DNA of 56,154 nt from Candidatus Peregrinibacteria bacterium GW2011_GWA2_33_10 (GCA_000989565.1 LBOO01000006.1:1-56154), one strand, 5' to 3'; shown: positions 1 through 9,010, numbered from the stretch's first letter. A program made the numbers and translations. Notes: generated by a model from the letters alone, not told the origin.

Positions 1-1370
1 AGTCATTTATAAATAAGTTTGGAAAGACATTGAAATTAGGGTCATTGCAGGTACGTTTGCGAGTTGCAGAGATATATGGATTTGTTGATTTGGTTGAGGG
101 AATAAGTAGTGAATATCAAAAAAGAGAGAAGAATAAAGTTCAGGAAGAGCCGTTTCCGATAGAGAGAGTGATGGTGGAGGATGAATTATTTTTGGAATGT
201 GTAAAGCAGGCATTGGGGATAAAAGGAGAGATTAAAAGGGAAGATTTGATGAATATTTCATCTAATTGCACAAATAAAAATAAAATAAAATTATCTCATT
301 TAGAAGAAGGAAAAGAATACGCTTTTTATTTGTGGAAGTCATTTATAAATAAGTTTGGAAAGACATTGAAATTAGGGTCATTGCAGGTACGTTTGCGAGT
401 TGCAGAGATATATGGATTTGTTGATTTGGTTACGAGTATAAGAGAGGAAATAAAGATAGCTCAGGTTGAAAAGCAAGATAGAGAGAAGAGGCAAGTTTAG
501 GAAGAGCCGTTTCCGATAGAGAGAGTGATGGTGGAGGATGAATTATTTTTGGAATGTGTAAAACAAGCATGGGGGATAAGGGGAGATATCAAAAAAGAGG
601 ATTTAAAGAAAATTACAGCTAGTTGGGTGAATTGCGAGTGGCAAAGATATATGGATTTGTTGATTTGATCGAGGGAATATTAGAAGAAATCAAGATGGCT
701 CAAAGTGAAAAGCAAGAAAGAGAGAATAAAAAGAATCAGGAGGAGCCATTTCCGATAGAGAGGGTGATGGAGGAGGATGAATTATTTTTGGAATGTGTAA
801 AACAAGCACTGGGGATAAAAGGAGAGATCAAAAAAGAAGATTTAATGAACATTACAACGAATAGGAATAATAAAAATAAAATAAAATTATCTCATTTAGA
901 AGAGGGGAAAGAATATGCTTTAGGTTTATGGGAGGCTTTTTTAAAAGAGTTTGGAGAGACTCAAAGGTTAGGATCATTGCAAGTTCGTTTGCGAGTAGCA
1001 AAGATATGTGGATTTGAAGATTTGATCGCGGGAATATTAGAAGAAATCAAGATGGCTCAAAGTAAAAAGCAGAAAGAGCCGTTTCCGATAGAAAGAGCGA
1101 TAAAGGATGATGAATTGTTTTTGGCATGTGTAAAGCAGGCATTGGGGATAGAAAGAGAGCTAAGAAGAGAAGATTTGATGAGAATTTCATCAACCTTTAA
1201 GAATAAAAATGAAATAAAATTATCTCATCCTGAAGAAGGGAAAGAATATGCTTCTTATTTGTGGACTTCATTTATAAGAAAGTTTGGAGAAATGCGGAAA
1301 TTAGGGTCATTGCTGGTTCGTTTACGAGTAGCAAAGATTTGTAAATTTGAAGACAAAGTTGTAGAAATAC
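1..1370 (+). repeat. tandem ~330-360 bp protein-coding repeats
   Basis: Five copies of a unit encoding about 110 residues lie in a row. The landmark that encodes EPFPIER starts near 146, 504, 743 and 1076, with a partial copy at the left edge. The spacings are 358, 239 and 333 bp. Each unit reads roughly EPFPIER, then DELFLECVKQALGI, then a Lys/Asn stretch, EEGKEYA..LW and LGSLQVRLRVA. Copies are highly similar at DNA level, which suggests recent duplication. The third copy lacks 128 nt relative to its neighbour. The units look helical, but I do not recognise the family. Confidence 0.85.
3..668 (+). pseudogene. broken repeat-protein N-terminus (5' truncated by window edge)
   Basis: The frame is open from the left edge, so the gene begins outside the window. 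It encodes one partial and one full ~110-residue repeat, then meets TAG at 498-500. The sister copy has CAG at the matching codon, so a single C-to-T change made the stop. Reading past it, the same frame continues through half of the next repeat (501-668) before a 128-nt deletion moves the array into the frame of the downstream helicase gene. I infer that this was once the N-terminal part of the 623-4426 protein. An alternative is that it is a separate short gene ending at 500. Confidence 0.6.
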
Positions 1371-4300
1371 AGCAATTAATAACTCAGGAAGAAGCAATAC
1401 AAGCTTTAGATCATAAAAAACCACAGGAGATATTGGACGAGAATAAGGATATTTTAGCAGATATATCAGGGATGTTGGGTAGAGGCGCGGTGGCGGAATA
1501 TTTGGTCGCAAGCAATCCTGTTTTCGCTAAAATGGGAATTAAAAGAACATTAGGAATTTTAAAAGATTATTTGGGTAGCTTTTTGCCGCCAATGAGACCG
1601 ATACCGAGAGATAAGATTGTTTCTGAAGATATTTTAAAAATAGAGAGTTTATATGATCTTGTTTATCGTCAATGGTGTGACGCATATTTTCCTTTGATGC
1701 ATAAAAATGAAGATGAAACAATTGAGATTTTAAAAAATTTATCCGGGCACTACGAAAAAGAATATCCGCTATTTGCTAAGATGCTTTATCAAGTTCAAGA
1801 ATATTATCTTGATGTTTATTCAATTCCAAAACCTTCAAATTTTGTAGATTCTTTGAAAAAGGGAAGAAATTTTCCTGATATGAATCAGAGAAGAGCAATG
1901 AAAGAGATAGCTGAGAAAAGAAGAATGCTCATAGCGGATGATATGGGTACGGGAAAATCAGCCTCCGCGATTTTGGGGAAAGAATATGTCGGCGCAAATA
2001 AAGCATTGATAGTTTGTCCGGATGGAGATGTGGCGCTGCAATGGGTTAGAAATATTAAATTTAATTATTTTAAAGCGGATAATCAACCAAAGGTAGGTAT
2101 GATTCACGCAGGAATGGCTCCATCAGATTGGGAGCAGGTTAAAGATGCGGATTATGTGGTAATGGGTTTTTCTATGTTTATGGGTAAGGGTGAAGATGGT
2201 GAAGAAATGGTCGAAACACTAAAAAAATTAGGATTTGATTATTTGGTGGTGGATGAAGCGCATAATGCCAAAAATATTAAAGGCACTTGGGTGCGGATAA
2301 TTCAAGAGCTTTCGCTTAATACGGATTCAATCAGAGATGGATATACTGTACTTCTTTCAGGAACACCGATTCCAAACAGAATTCAAGATATTACGCCAAC
2401 TCTTCGATTGTTAGAGCCTGAAATGTTTAGAGATAAAACAGATGAACAAATACTTCATATGATAAAGACTTCTCATCCACTTTTGATAAGAGATATTTTA
2501 AAGAAACGAATGCTTAGACATAGCGCAAAGGAAGTGCTTAATTTACCTGAATTGGATTATCAAGAAATTATTTATAATCTTCGAGATGTTGAAGTATTAA
2601 TATACCAGGCTATGCTAGAAGAAGATGGAATTTTTCCCGCTCAAAAGATCAATATTTTGCAACAATTAGTACTTGATCCAAAATATGTGGACTTAGCTCC
2701 GTATATGGATAGCTCTAAATATCAAAATGTTCAGAGTTATTTAGACGACGAACTTACAAGAACGGATAAAGTGATAATTTTTGTTAATCAATTCAGAGAC
2801 GGCCTTACATCTGATTTTAAAGATTTGGATGGAGATTGTTTATTTAAAAAATTACAGAGACATTATGAGAAACAAGGTATAAAAGTATTGAAAAGGGATG
2901 GAAATGATTTTGTGGAGGGGATAGATCGTCAGCAAATACTTAAAGAGTGTAAAGAATCGAATCAAAAAGTGATTTTTTTGGCTACAGGGAAAACAACCTC
3001 TGAAGGTATGCAAGATTTAGTGTGTTTTGATTCAATGGTTCTTTATAATCTACCATGGACAGAGGCATTAAAATTTCAACAAATAGCAAGACTTCATAGA
3101 GAAGGCCAGCAGAATTCTGTGAAAGTGAGATCCTTTATAGCTGAGAATACAATTGAAGAAGGTATAAGGATTCTTTTGGCGGAAAAGCAGCGGATTATAG
3201 ATATGATATTGGAGGGAAATATAGTAGATGAGGAAGAATGGGATGTACTTGAGAGACAAAGCAGATATGACAGGCATGCTAATATTGAAGGTTATGTTCA
3301 TACCACTCAGCAGAAATTGGCTTTTATGTTTAATTGTATGTTTGGAAAAGGAAGCGCGTTAAATAGAAAATATTTAGAAAAAAGACTTTATCCGGAAGAC
3401 CCAAATAGAACAGATACTTATGGAGATTTGTACGCAAAATTGTATAAAATTAATTTAGTAAATTCATATTATGCTAATAATGGACGAACAAACGCGGAAA
3501 TTATGAGAAAATTAATTGTGGAAAGTGGAAATGCAGGGAAGATGGAAATAGCGGATTTGGGTTCAGCAAATAGAGTGTTGCAGCATTATATGGGAAGATC
3601 AGAAAATTATGTGATTAAAAACGTTGATATTAATAGCTCTCATTTTGATGAAGTTCAAGAAAATGATGTTGTGGCGGATTTTAGATCTTTACCTTTTGAA
3701 GATGGGAGTAAAGATTTGATTAATATGTCTTTAGCGCTGCATTATACGTCGTTAGCTATTACAGAAAAGAATTATGAAAGAGTTGATGTATTAAATGAGA
3801 TTAATAGGGTTTTAAAAGTTGGAGGATGCGCTATAGTGAGCTTCCCGTATGGTTCAATTAAACCTGAGCAATTTGAAAATTTAAAAGAAGAAATTCGTAA
3901 TTTCGGGTTTGATGTGATTGCTAAATATACAGGAGTGATAGAATCAAGTGATGGAGAAAAGGGACAAAAATTCAGAAGTTATACATTATCTTTGAAAAAA
4001 GTTGGATCTCCAAAAGATATAAAGGAAATTGATTTGACAAAATTGCGAATGAGTAAAGTAAAAGAATCTGATAATGTGGAGAGAAATTTATCAGGTGGCT
4101 ATCATACAAGCTTTAATTTGAATGGAATTAATCTTAATTATCAATCTTCTTTAGAAGATGAGTTGCTGTATCAGAGATATTTACATTCACAGACAGAAAA
4201 GTTATTTACTAGTTCACTTATTCAAAAATTGGTTCAGCAATATAGTGATCCAAGTTTAATCCCGGATGGTGTGTTGTTAGAATATGGTCTTCGAAGATTG

Positions 4301-4426
4301 GGATTAGAAGCTGATAAAGTAAAAAATTATACTTTTATCAAAGAAGACGGTTTGTCTGCCGGGGTTTGTTTTAAGGTAAACGGATTGAATGTCGCGGTGT
4401 CTGATGTTGGACATTTGAGTAGTTGA
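623..4426 (+). CDS. SNF2-family helicase fused to SAM-dependent methyltransferase, N-terminal repeats
   Basis: The protein has 1267 residues from a TTG start. Residues 1-250 hold the last two and a half copies of the ~110-residue repeat. A SNF2-type ATPase follows: Walker A DDMGTGKS near residue 438, DEAH near 545, LSGTP near 577, and the helicase C-terminal motif QQIARLHREGQ near 818. From about residue 970 comes a class I methyltransferase fold, with ADLGSANR as the SAM-binding loop and VLKVGGCAIVSFP later. The last ~130 residues are unassigned. SNF2 enzymes translocate on duplex DNA, and the methyltransferase target is unknown. The fusion suggests a DNA-modifying or defence role, which is inference. 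The TTG lies in the middle of a repeat at the deletion junction, so the true N-terminus has probably been lost upstream. A RelE-like remnant follows directly. Confidence 0.8.
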   Translation: MGELRVAKIYGFVDLIEGILEEIKMAQSEKQERENKKNQEEPFPIERVMEEDELFLECVKQALGIKGEIKKEDLMNITTNRNNKNKIKLSHLEEGKEYALGLWEAFLKEFGETQRLGSLQVRLRVAKICGFEDLIAGILEEIKMAQSKKQKEPFPIERAIKDDELFLACVKQALGIERELRREDLMRISSTFKNKNEIKLSHPEEGKEYASYLWTSFIRKFGEMRKLGSLLVRLRVAKICKFEDKVVEIQQLITQEEAIQALDHKKPQEILDENKDILADISGMLGRGAVAEYLVASNPVFAKMGIKRTLGILKDYLGSFLPPMRPIPRDKIVSEDILKIESLYDLVYRQWCDAYFPLMHKNEDETIEILKNLSGHYEKEYPLFAKMLYQVQEYYLDVYSIPKPSNFVDSLKKGRNFPDMNQRRAMKEIAEKRRMLIADDMGTGKSASAILGKEYVGANKALIVCPDGDVALQWVRNIKFNYFKADNQPKVGMIHAGMAPSDWEQVKDADYVVMGFSMFMGKGEDGEEMVETLKKLGFDYLVVDEAHNAKNIKGTWVRIIQELSLNTDSIRDGYTVLLSGTPIPNRIQDITPTLRLLEPEMFRDKTDEQILHMIKTSHPLLIRDILKKRMLRHSAKEVLNLPELDYQEIIYNLRDVEVLIYQAMLEEDGIFPAQKINILQQLVLDPKYVDLAPYMDSSKYQNVQSYLDDELTRTDKVIIFVNQFRDGLTSDFKDLDGDCLFKKLQRHYEKQGIKVLKRDGNDFVEGIDRQQILKECKESNQKVIFLATGKTTSEGMQDLVCFDSMVLYNLPWTEALKFQQIARLHREGQQNSVKVRSFIAENTIEEGIRILLAEKQRIIDMILEGNIVDEEEWDVLERQSRYDRHANIEGYVHTTQQKLAFMFNCMFGKGSALNRKYLEKRLYPEDPNRTDTYGDLYAKLYKINLVNSYYANNGRTNAEIMRKLIVESGNAGKMEIADLGSANRVLQHYMGRSENYVIKNVDINSSHFDEVQENDVVADFRSLPFEDGSKDLINMSLALHYTSLAITEKNYERVDVLNEINRVLKVGGCAIVSFPYGSIKPEQFENLKEEIRNFGFDVIAKYTGVIESSDGEKGQKFRSYTLSLKKVGSPKDIKEIDLTKLRMSKVKESDNVERNLSGGYHTSFNLNGINLNYQSSLEDELLYQRYLHSQTEKLFTSSLIQKLVQQYSDPSLIPDGVLLEYGLRRLGLEADKVKNYTFIKEDGLSAGVCFKVNGLNVAVSDVGHLSS

Positions 4427-4433
4427 GGGTTGA

Positions 4434-4562
4434 ATTGATACTTATAGATTAAGAGTAGCGGATTATAGAATTATTTTTAGGTTAGATGAAAAAGCTGGTG
4501 TTGTAGCAGTTTTAGTGGTATTGCGAGTGAAGCATAGAAGGGAAGTGCATAGATCTATTTAA
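4434..4562 (+). pseudogene. RelE/ParE-type toxin C-terminal remnant
   Basis: A 42-codon open stretch without a start codon translates as YRLRVADYRIIFRLDE, then a hydrophobic strand and VKHRREVHRSI, then TAA. The order R-V-x-D-Y-R-I-I and the closing H-R-R-E-V is the familiar C-terminal half of RelE/ParE mRNA-interferase or gyrase-poison toxins. The N-terminal half and any antitoxin gene are missing. It sits 8 nt past the helicase stop. I read it as the stub of a lost toxin-antitoxin module. Confidence 0.65.
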
Positions 4563-4592
4563 AGCGTTTTATTTTATAATTTGACCTGTTTT

Positions 4593-4621
4593 TTGTTTGT
4601 TTTTTATTTTTTGATTATAAT
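4593..4621 (+). promoter_or_regulatory. promoter for PIF1-like helicase
   Basis: TTGTTT at 4593-4598 and TATAAT at 4616-4621 are separated by 17 nt, 23 nt before the ATG at 4644. The boxes lie downstream of the in-frame TTG at 4581, which argues against that earlier start. Confidence 0.6.
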
Positions 4622-4643
4622 CAATTCGGAATTATTTATTTTT

Positions 4644-6218
4644 ATGAATAAACTTTTGGGAGCAACGAGATTTAATATTGAACTTAACGATGATTTTGTT
4701 CGGGCGTTTGAATTTCTTACAAACACTAATAAAAGCGTATTTATTACAGGTAAGGCCGGAACCGGCAAATCCACTTTGCTGCAATATTTTCGTGATAATA
4801 CAGCGAAAAATGTCGCTGTTTTAGCTCCCACAGGTGTGGCCGCGCTTAATGTTAAAGGTCAGACAATTCATTCTTTTTTTGGTTTTCCTCCAACAATAAC
4901 TCCTCATTCTCTTTTTAAGAAAAAGTTTTCAAAGAAAGTTTTGGAGGTTTTGAGAAAATTGGATGCCATTATTATTGATGAAGTATCAATGGTTCGCGCG
5001 GATCTTATGGATTGTGTTGATGAGGCTTTGAGGTTTTGTTTGAATGACAATTCACCTTTCGGAGGTTTACAGATGATTTTTATTGGTGATCTTTATCAAC
5101 TTCCTCCGGTTGTTGCTGATGTTTCCGAGAAAGAGCTTTTTAGATCTTATTATAAAAGTCCTTATTTTTTCGATGCCAAGGTTTTTGAAAATTTTGAGAT
5201 GGAATTTATAGAATTGGAAAAAATTTATCGGCAAAGAGATGATGATTTTATTGAGCTTTTAAACAAAATTCGTAATAATTCCGTTGAGGACGCGGATATT
5301 GAAAGATTGAACAGCAGGCGTATTTTTGATTTTAATGATGATTCGGGCGAGTTTTATATCACTTTGACTACGACAAATTCCGCGGCGGATGAGATTAATA
5401 TTAAGAAATTAGCCCAATTGGAATCTAAAACAAGAGTATTTTATGGGCATGTGAATGGGAATTTTGATAAGAAATATTATCCTGCTTCTTTGGATCTTGA
5501 ATTGAAAGAGGGAGCGCAAATAATGCTTTTGAATAATGACAGCGCGGGCAGATGGGTAAATGGGAGCGTGGGAGTGATTAATAATATTATTTCTGACAAT
5601 GAAGGAAATGATGATATTTTGGAGATTGAATTGAGTAATGGCGAAATAGTTGAGGTGTCGTCTTATACATGGGAGGTTTCGCAATATTTTTATAATAAAG
5701 ATTTGCGGAGGCTTGACGCGGAAGTCGTGGGGACTTTTACTCAATATCCTGTGCGGTTGGCGTGGGCTGTAACTATTCATAAAAGCCAAGGAAAAACTTT
5801 TGATCGTGTTATTGTGGATATTGGGAGAGGCTCTTTCACGCATGGCCAGATTTATGTGGCGATAAGTCGTTGCACAAGCTTTGAAGGATTAATTCTTAAA
5901 AAGCCGATTTTGAAAAAACATATTTGGATGGACCAAAGAATTGTGAATTTTGTAACACATTATCAATACACGAAATCTGAAGAAAATATGTCTTTGGAAG
6001 AGAAGTTGGAATTGATAACTCAGGCGATAAATTCCGGAAGCATATTGAAAATAATTTATTTAAAACCGGATGACACGAAATCAAAACGTGAAATCAAACC
6101 GCAAGTTGTTGGTAAAATGGGATATTTGGGCAAATCTTTTATCGGAGTGGAAGCTTATTGTCTGAAACGTAAGGCTAAAAGGGTGTTTAGAGTGGATAGA
6201 ATTTTGGAGTTGAGATAG
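4644..6218 (+). CDS. PIF1-like helicase with C-terminal WYL domain
   Basis: This is a 524-residue superfamily 1 helicase. Near the N-terminus are Walker A GKAGTGKST and APTGVAA. IIIDEVSM is Walker B, and FIGDLYQLPPV is the following Q-containing motif. Near residue 390 come LAWAVTIHKSQGKTFD and VAISRC, the UvrD/Pif1 C-terminal motifs. The last ~75 residues (LKIIYLKPDD ... FRVDRILEL) look like a WYL domain, a module that often senses nucleic acid or nucleotide ligands. PIF1 enzymes unwind DNA 5' to 3' and clear forks and G-quadruplexes. The ATG at 4644 is preferred because a good promoter lies between it and the upstream TTG. PIF1-WYL fusions occur in several bacteria, so the fusion alone is not unique. 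Confidence 0.88.
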   Translation: MNKLLGATRFNIELNDDFVRAFEFLTNTNKSVFITGKAGTGKSTLLQYFRDNTAKNVAVLAPTGVAALNVKGQTIHSFFGFPPTITPHSLFKKKFSKKVLEVLRKLDAIIIDEVSMVRADLMDCVDEALRFCLNDNSPFGGLQMIFIGDLYQLPPVVADVSEKELFRSYYKSPYFFDAKVFENFEMEFIELEKIYRQRDDDFIELLNKIRNNSVEDADIERLNSRRIFDFNDDSGEFYITLTTTNSAADEINIKKLAQLESKTRVFYGHVNGNFDKKYYPASLDLELKEGAQIMLLNNDSAGRWVNGSVGVINNIISDNEGNDDILEIELSNGEIVEVSSYTWEVSQYFYNKDLRRLDAEVVGTFTQYPVRLAWAVTIHKSQGKTFDRVIVDIGRGSFTHGQIYVAISRCTSFEGLILKKPILKKHIWMDQRIVNFVTHYQYTKSEENMSLEEKLELITQAINSGSILKIIYLKPDDTKSKREIKPQVVGKMGYLGKSFIGVEAYCLKRKAKRVFRVDRILELR

Positions 6219-6264
6219 GGGGTGTGATTTGTTGTTGTAAATTATGAAGGTGGCTTTGAAATCA

Positions 6265-6339
6265 TGGCTCCGCAGACTGGATTCGAACCAGTGACCTACC
6301 GGTTAACAGCCGGTTGCTCTACCGCTGAGCTACTGCGGA
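6265..6339 (-). tRNA. tRNA-Asn (GTT)
   Basis: Read on the minus strand, the sequence folds as a full cloverleaf with acceptor pairs TCCGCAG/CTGCGGA, the D-arm AGCTCAGCGGTAGAGC, anticodon loop CTGTTAACC, the T-arm GGTTCGAATCC and an encoded CCA at 6265-6267. The anticodon GTT reads Asn codons. Confidence 0.95.
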
Positions 6340-6417
6340 ATGTGAAAGAACTGATGTCGCAGATTAATATAAAGTTTTATGTTTTTTTTTGCAAGAGATA
6401 AATTCTAGGAATTGTGT

Positions 6418-7656
6418 TTATATTTTTATGAATTTCCAGATCTCTCTGCCTATTAGTTGGTCTTCTCTTTCGTAGCAGAGCGATGGGAAGTTGATTTTCA
6501 AATGTAGTTTTTTTTGTGTTTCTTCTTTAATAAGGGGGATTATTTCGTATTCTAATTTAGTGACTTCCTTTTCGATTTGCAAAAAGTATTTTTTCTTTTT
6601 TGTTCTAATGTAAGGGAAGATTATAATTATTTCCGTGTTTTTTTCTAAAATTGGCGATAGATTTCGAAAAAAATCAAATATTAAATTTTTTATATTATTC
6701 TGAATTTCTTTAATCTCTTTTTCATTTGGTTCTTTTTTTAGCGCCGGTCCAAGATATGGCTCGGTGATTATGGAAAAATTTGTTTTTGGCAAATGTTCCA
6801 ATGTCATTTGCAAAGCGTCCAAGGGGAAAATCGAAGTTTTAAATTTTGAATTTATTTGATAGTTGTTTTTTAACCACTCAATATTTTGAATGCTATCAGA
6901 AACGGCTTTTTCGCTGATGTCTGATCCGATCACGTTGTTGTCGCTTAAAAGAGCTTCTAAAAGGAGCGTTCCTGATCCGCAGAATGGATCGAAAATCGTA
7001 TTTATTTCAGGGCTTTTTAAATTGATCATAATTTGCGCCAATTTTGGCGGAAGCATGCCGGAGAGAGCATCTTTTTCGGGTTTTTCGTAATCTCTTTTGG
7101 AGTATTCATTAATATTTTGAATTGAAATGGTTTGGCTGATGTAAATTTTTTCGGAAGTGAATAATATGTTTAATTCCAATCCTTGTTCTAAAAGATTTTC
7201 ATTTAAAGCCGCGGCAGATGAGATGTTTTGAAAATCTTTATTGATGAATCTTGATGTGATATCGGCTTTTTTTAAATCGTGTTTAAAATCAATCAAGATT
7301 TCTTTTAAAAATTGTTTAGCGCTTTTTTGGTAATTGTATACGTTTATGCCGAATTTGAATTTTGATTTATGCTGATCTTGTTTTTTGCAGATTTCCATTA
7401 ATGATTTCAGTAAAGATTTTTTTTCGGAATTCGTGAAGTTTTTTTGCCATGAAATTGAAGATAGAATTTGAGTTATTTTTATTGTTCCTCCTAATTTATT
7501 TTGAATTTTTTCAATTTCTTTTAATTCTTTTGAAAAATTTAGAATCCCGAATTCACGGGAAAAATAATCTATGTTTTGATCATCCTGACGAAAAACATGT
7601 ATTACTTCCGCGAGTGAAAGATATGGTGTTTTTCCGAAAATAAAAGCGTATTGCAT
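6418..7656 (-). CDS. Trm11-like RNA guanine-N2 methyltransferase
   Basis: The protein has 412 residues. The N-terminal MQYAFIFGKTPYLSLAE resembles the start of archaeal and CPR Trm11-type proteins. From about residue 220 a Rossmann methyltransferase is clear: DPFCGSGTLLLEAL binds SAM, VIGSDIS follows, and TEPYLGPAL replaces the usual DPPYG as the catalytic loop of the Trm11/UPF0020 group. By family it would methylate a guanosine in tRNA (position 10) or rRNA; the exact target is not visible. A TATAAT hexamer lies about 10 nt before the ATG on the minus strand, so the mRNA leader must be very short or absent. It is the only minus-strand protein gene in the first 12 kb. Confidence 0.75.
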   Translation of the reverse strand: MQYAFIFGKTPYLSLAEVIHVFRQDDQNIDYFSREFGILNFSKELKEIEKIQNKLGGTIKITQILSSISWQKNFTNSEKKSLLKSLMEICKKQDQHKSKFKFGINVYNYQKSAKQFLKEILIDFKHDLKKADITSRFINKDFQNISSAAALNENLLEQGLELNILFTSEKIYISQTISIQNINEYSKRDYEKPEKDALSGMLPPKLAQIMINLKSPEINTIFDPFCGSGTLLLEALLSDNNVIGSDISEKAVSDSIQNIEWLKNNYQINSKFKTSIFPLDALQMTLEHLPKTNFSIITEPYLGPALKKEPNEKEIKEIQNNIKNLIFDFFRNLSPILEKNTEIIIIFPYIRTKKKKYFLQIEKEVTKLEYEIIPLIKEETQKKLHLKINFPSLCYEREDQLIGREIWKFIKI

Positions 7657-7705
7657 GAAAAATTTGATTATAATTTCTTGTGTATGATTCCATAGAATCT
7701 TTTTT

Positions 7706-7734
7706 TTGTCTATTCAAGGTTTATATGTTATAAT
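7706..7734 (+). promoter_or_regulatory. promoter
   Basis: TTGTCT at 7706-7711 and a perfect TATAAT at 7729-7734 are spaced by 17 nt, upstream of the ATG at 7760. Confidence 0.7.
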
Positions 7735-7759
7735 TTTATGAATTATTAAAACCTTTTAA

Positions 7760-8911
7760 ATGTCATTAGAAGCAAAAGATACCTGCGATGTCCATTCAAC
7801 TCCTCAAGATTTGAAAAATGAAAAAAATTTTTTAGAGAGCGAGAATTTGAAGAAAGAAAAAGAGCAGAAGAATGAAGGTAAAGAAAGTGAAGAGACTAAA
7901 GATAAAAAAGAAGAGGCGGAAAAAGATGAAGCTCAAAAAAAATTAGAAGTTGAATTAAATAAAGTAAAAAAAGGGGAAATATTTTCGAGTCAGATTCCGA
8001 AAGAAGAAATAAATAAAAAAGATTGGATAGAACAGATTGTTGATTTTATTCGTAAATTTTTTAATCTTGGTTCGGTTAATCGTTCAGATTCATTTTATGA
8101 CCAATTTGATGAAGGCATCAGATCAGATCTTAAAAAGGCTGATGCTGAGTATTATAAAGGCGTACCAAAAAAATATAATGGTATTCAGGAATCTATAGTC
8201 GCCGGTTCGCCTGCTGAAACTATTCAAAGAACTTTAAAAGATCGAACAATTTCAGATACAGGAGGTTTGTTGAACGGAAAAAATTATCCACCTGTAAGTA
8301 TGGCAAATGTAGTTATAAAGATTTCAGGGCATGAAGCCCAGACGGTTGATGCAAGGTGTGGTAATCCTAATGAGAGATCGATAGGTATATTTCAATTTTA
8401 TGAAGGAGGAGAATTGCCGAGTTTTATTGATTACATACAGAAAAATCATCAAGAATTATGGGGAGCATTAGATGATAATTTTAGAAATATATTAAGCGAA
8501 GCTGTAAAACGGAAAGATTTTAGAGTTGCTTTTAATAAGGAAAATTTGGGAAAATTGCAAAAATTATTCAGGGACGCGGCTCAACAACAAGTGGAATTTA
8601 AAGCATCGTTAATTGAAGATTTTGTTGATAGGATTCATTCTATCGCTCAAGAATATAAAGTTCCTTCGGTTGCTCAAGCGTTTTTGGCTACAGAGGAAGG
8701 TGTGGGGTTTTTAGCTGATAATTATAATCATCTAGGTCCGGGCGGAGTTATGAGATTTTTCAGAGAAACATGTAAAGCGCTTCAAGGTAGAGAAGTTTTG
8801 ACTGTTATGGATGTTTTACAGACTTATCATCAGATCTACTCAGGTACTAAAGGTAGAAAAGATAGAATGGCTCGAAATCAAAACTTTATGGATTCTGCAA
8901 AAAAGGTATAA
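7760..8911 (+). CDS. hypothetical protein, possible muramidase-like C-terminal domain
   Basis: The protein has 383 residues. Residues 1-80 are a highly charged Glu/Lys coil with no signal peptide. From about residue 165 the sequence becomes globular: SGHEAQTVDARCGNPNE, RSIGIFQFYEGGELPSFI, and later AQQQVEFKASLIEDFVDRI and ATEEGVGFLADNYNHLGPGG. The pattern Ser-x-Gly-x-(Y/F)-Q followed by Gly-x-LPSFI, then Gln-x-x-F and a late glycine, recalls phage and secretion-associated lysozyme-like domains (SYGxYQ...FI). I cannot confirm that by eye, and the catalytic Glu is uncertain. It is transcribed alone from the promoter at 7706. The acidic-coil N-terminus recurs in other hypothetical proteins in this window. 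Confidence 0.5.
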   Translation: MSLEAKDTCDVHSTPQDLKNEKNFLESENLKKEKEQKNEGKESEETKDKKEEAEKDEAQKKLEVELNKVKKGEIFSSQIPKEEINKKDWIEQIVDFIRKFFNLGSVNRSDSFYDQFDEGIRSDLKKADAEYYKGVPKKYNGIQESIVAGSPAETIQRTLKDRTISDTGGLLNGKNYPPVSMANVVIKISGHEAQTVDARCGNPNERSIGIFQFYEGGELPSFIDYIQKNHQELWGALDDNFRNILSEAVKRKDFRVAFNKENLGKLQKLFRDAAQQQVEFKASLIEDFVDRIHSIAQEYKVPSVAQAFLATEEGVGFLADNYNHLGPGGVMRFFRETCKALQGREVLTVMDVLQTYHQIYSGTKGRKDRMARNQNFMDSAKKV

Positions 8912-9010
8912 TTTATGTTTTAATTTTTTTTTAATAATTGATGCTTTATTAAAATAAAAGAAACGCTATAAAGAAGCGAATTTATTTGTAATTGTGTCAA
9001 CTTATATTAT

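Noticed and set aside
1-1370. Possible CRISPR array from regular repeats
   Set aside because: The units are 240-360 bp long, encode protein throughout, and differ in frame only through clear lesions; there are no short spacers.
4581-4643. Upstream TTG start adding 21 hydrophobic residues to the PIF1-like helicase
   Set aside because: A TTGTTT-N17-TATAAT promoter lies inside this stretch, and the extension has no family support.
5409-5843. 144-residue minus-strand reading frame
   Set aside because: It lies fully inside the PIF1-like helicase gene on the other strand and has no recognisable domain.
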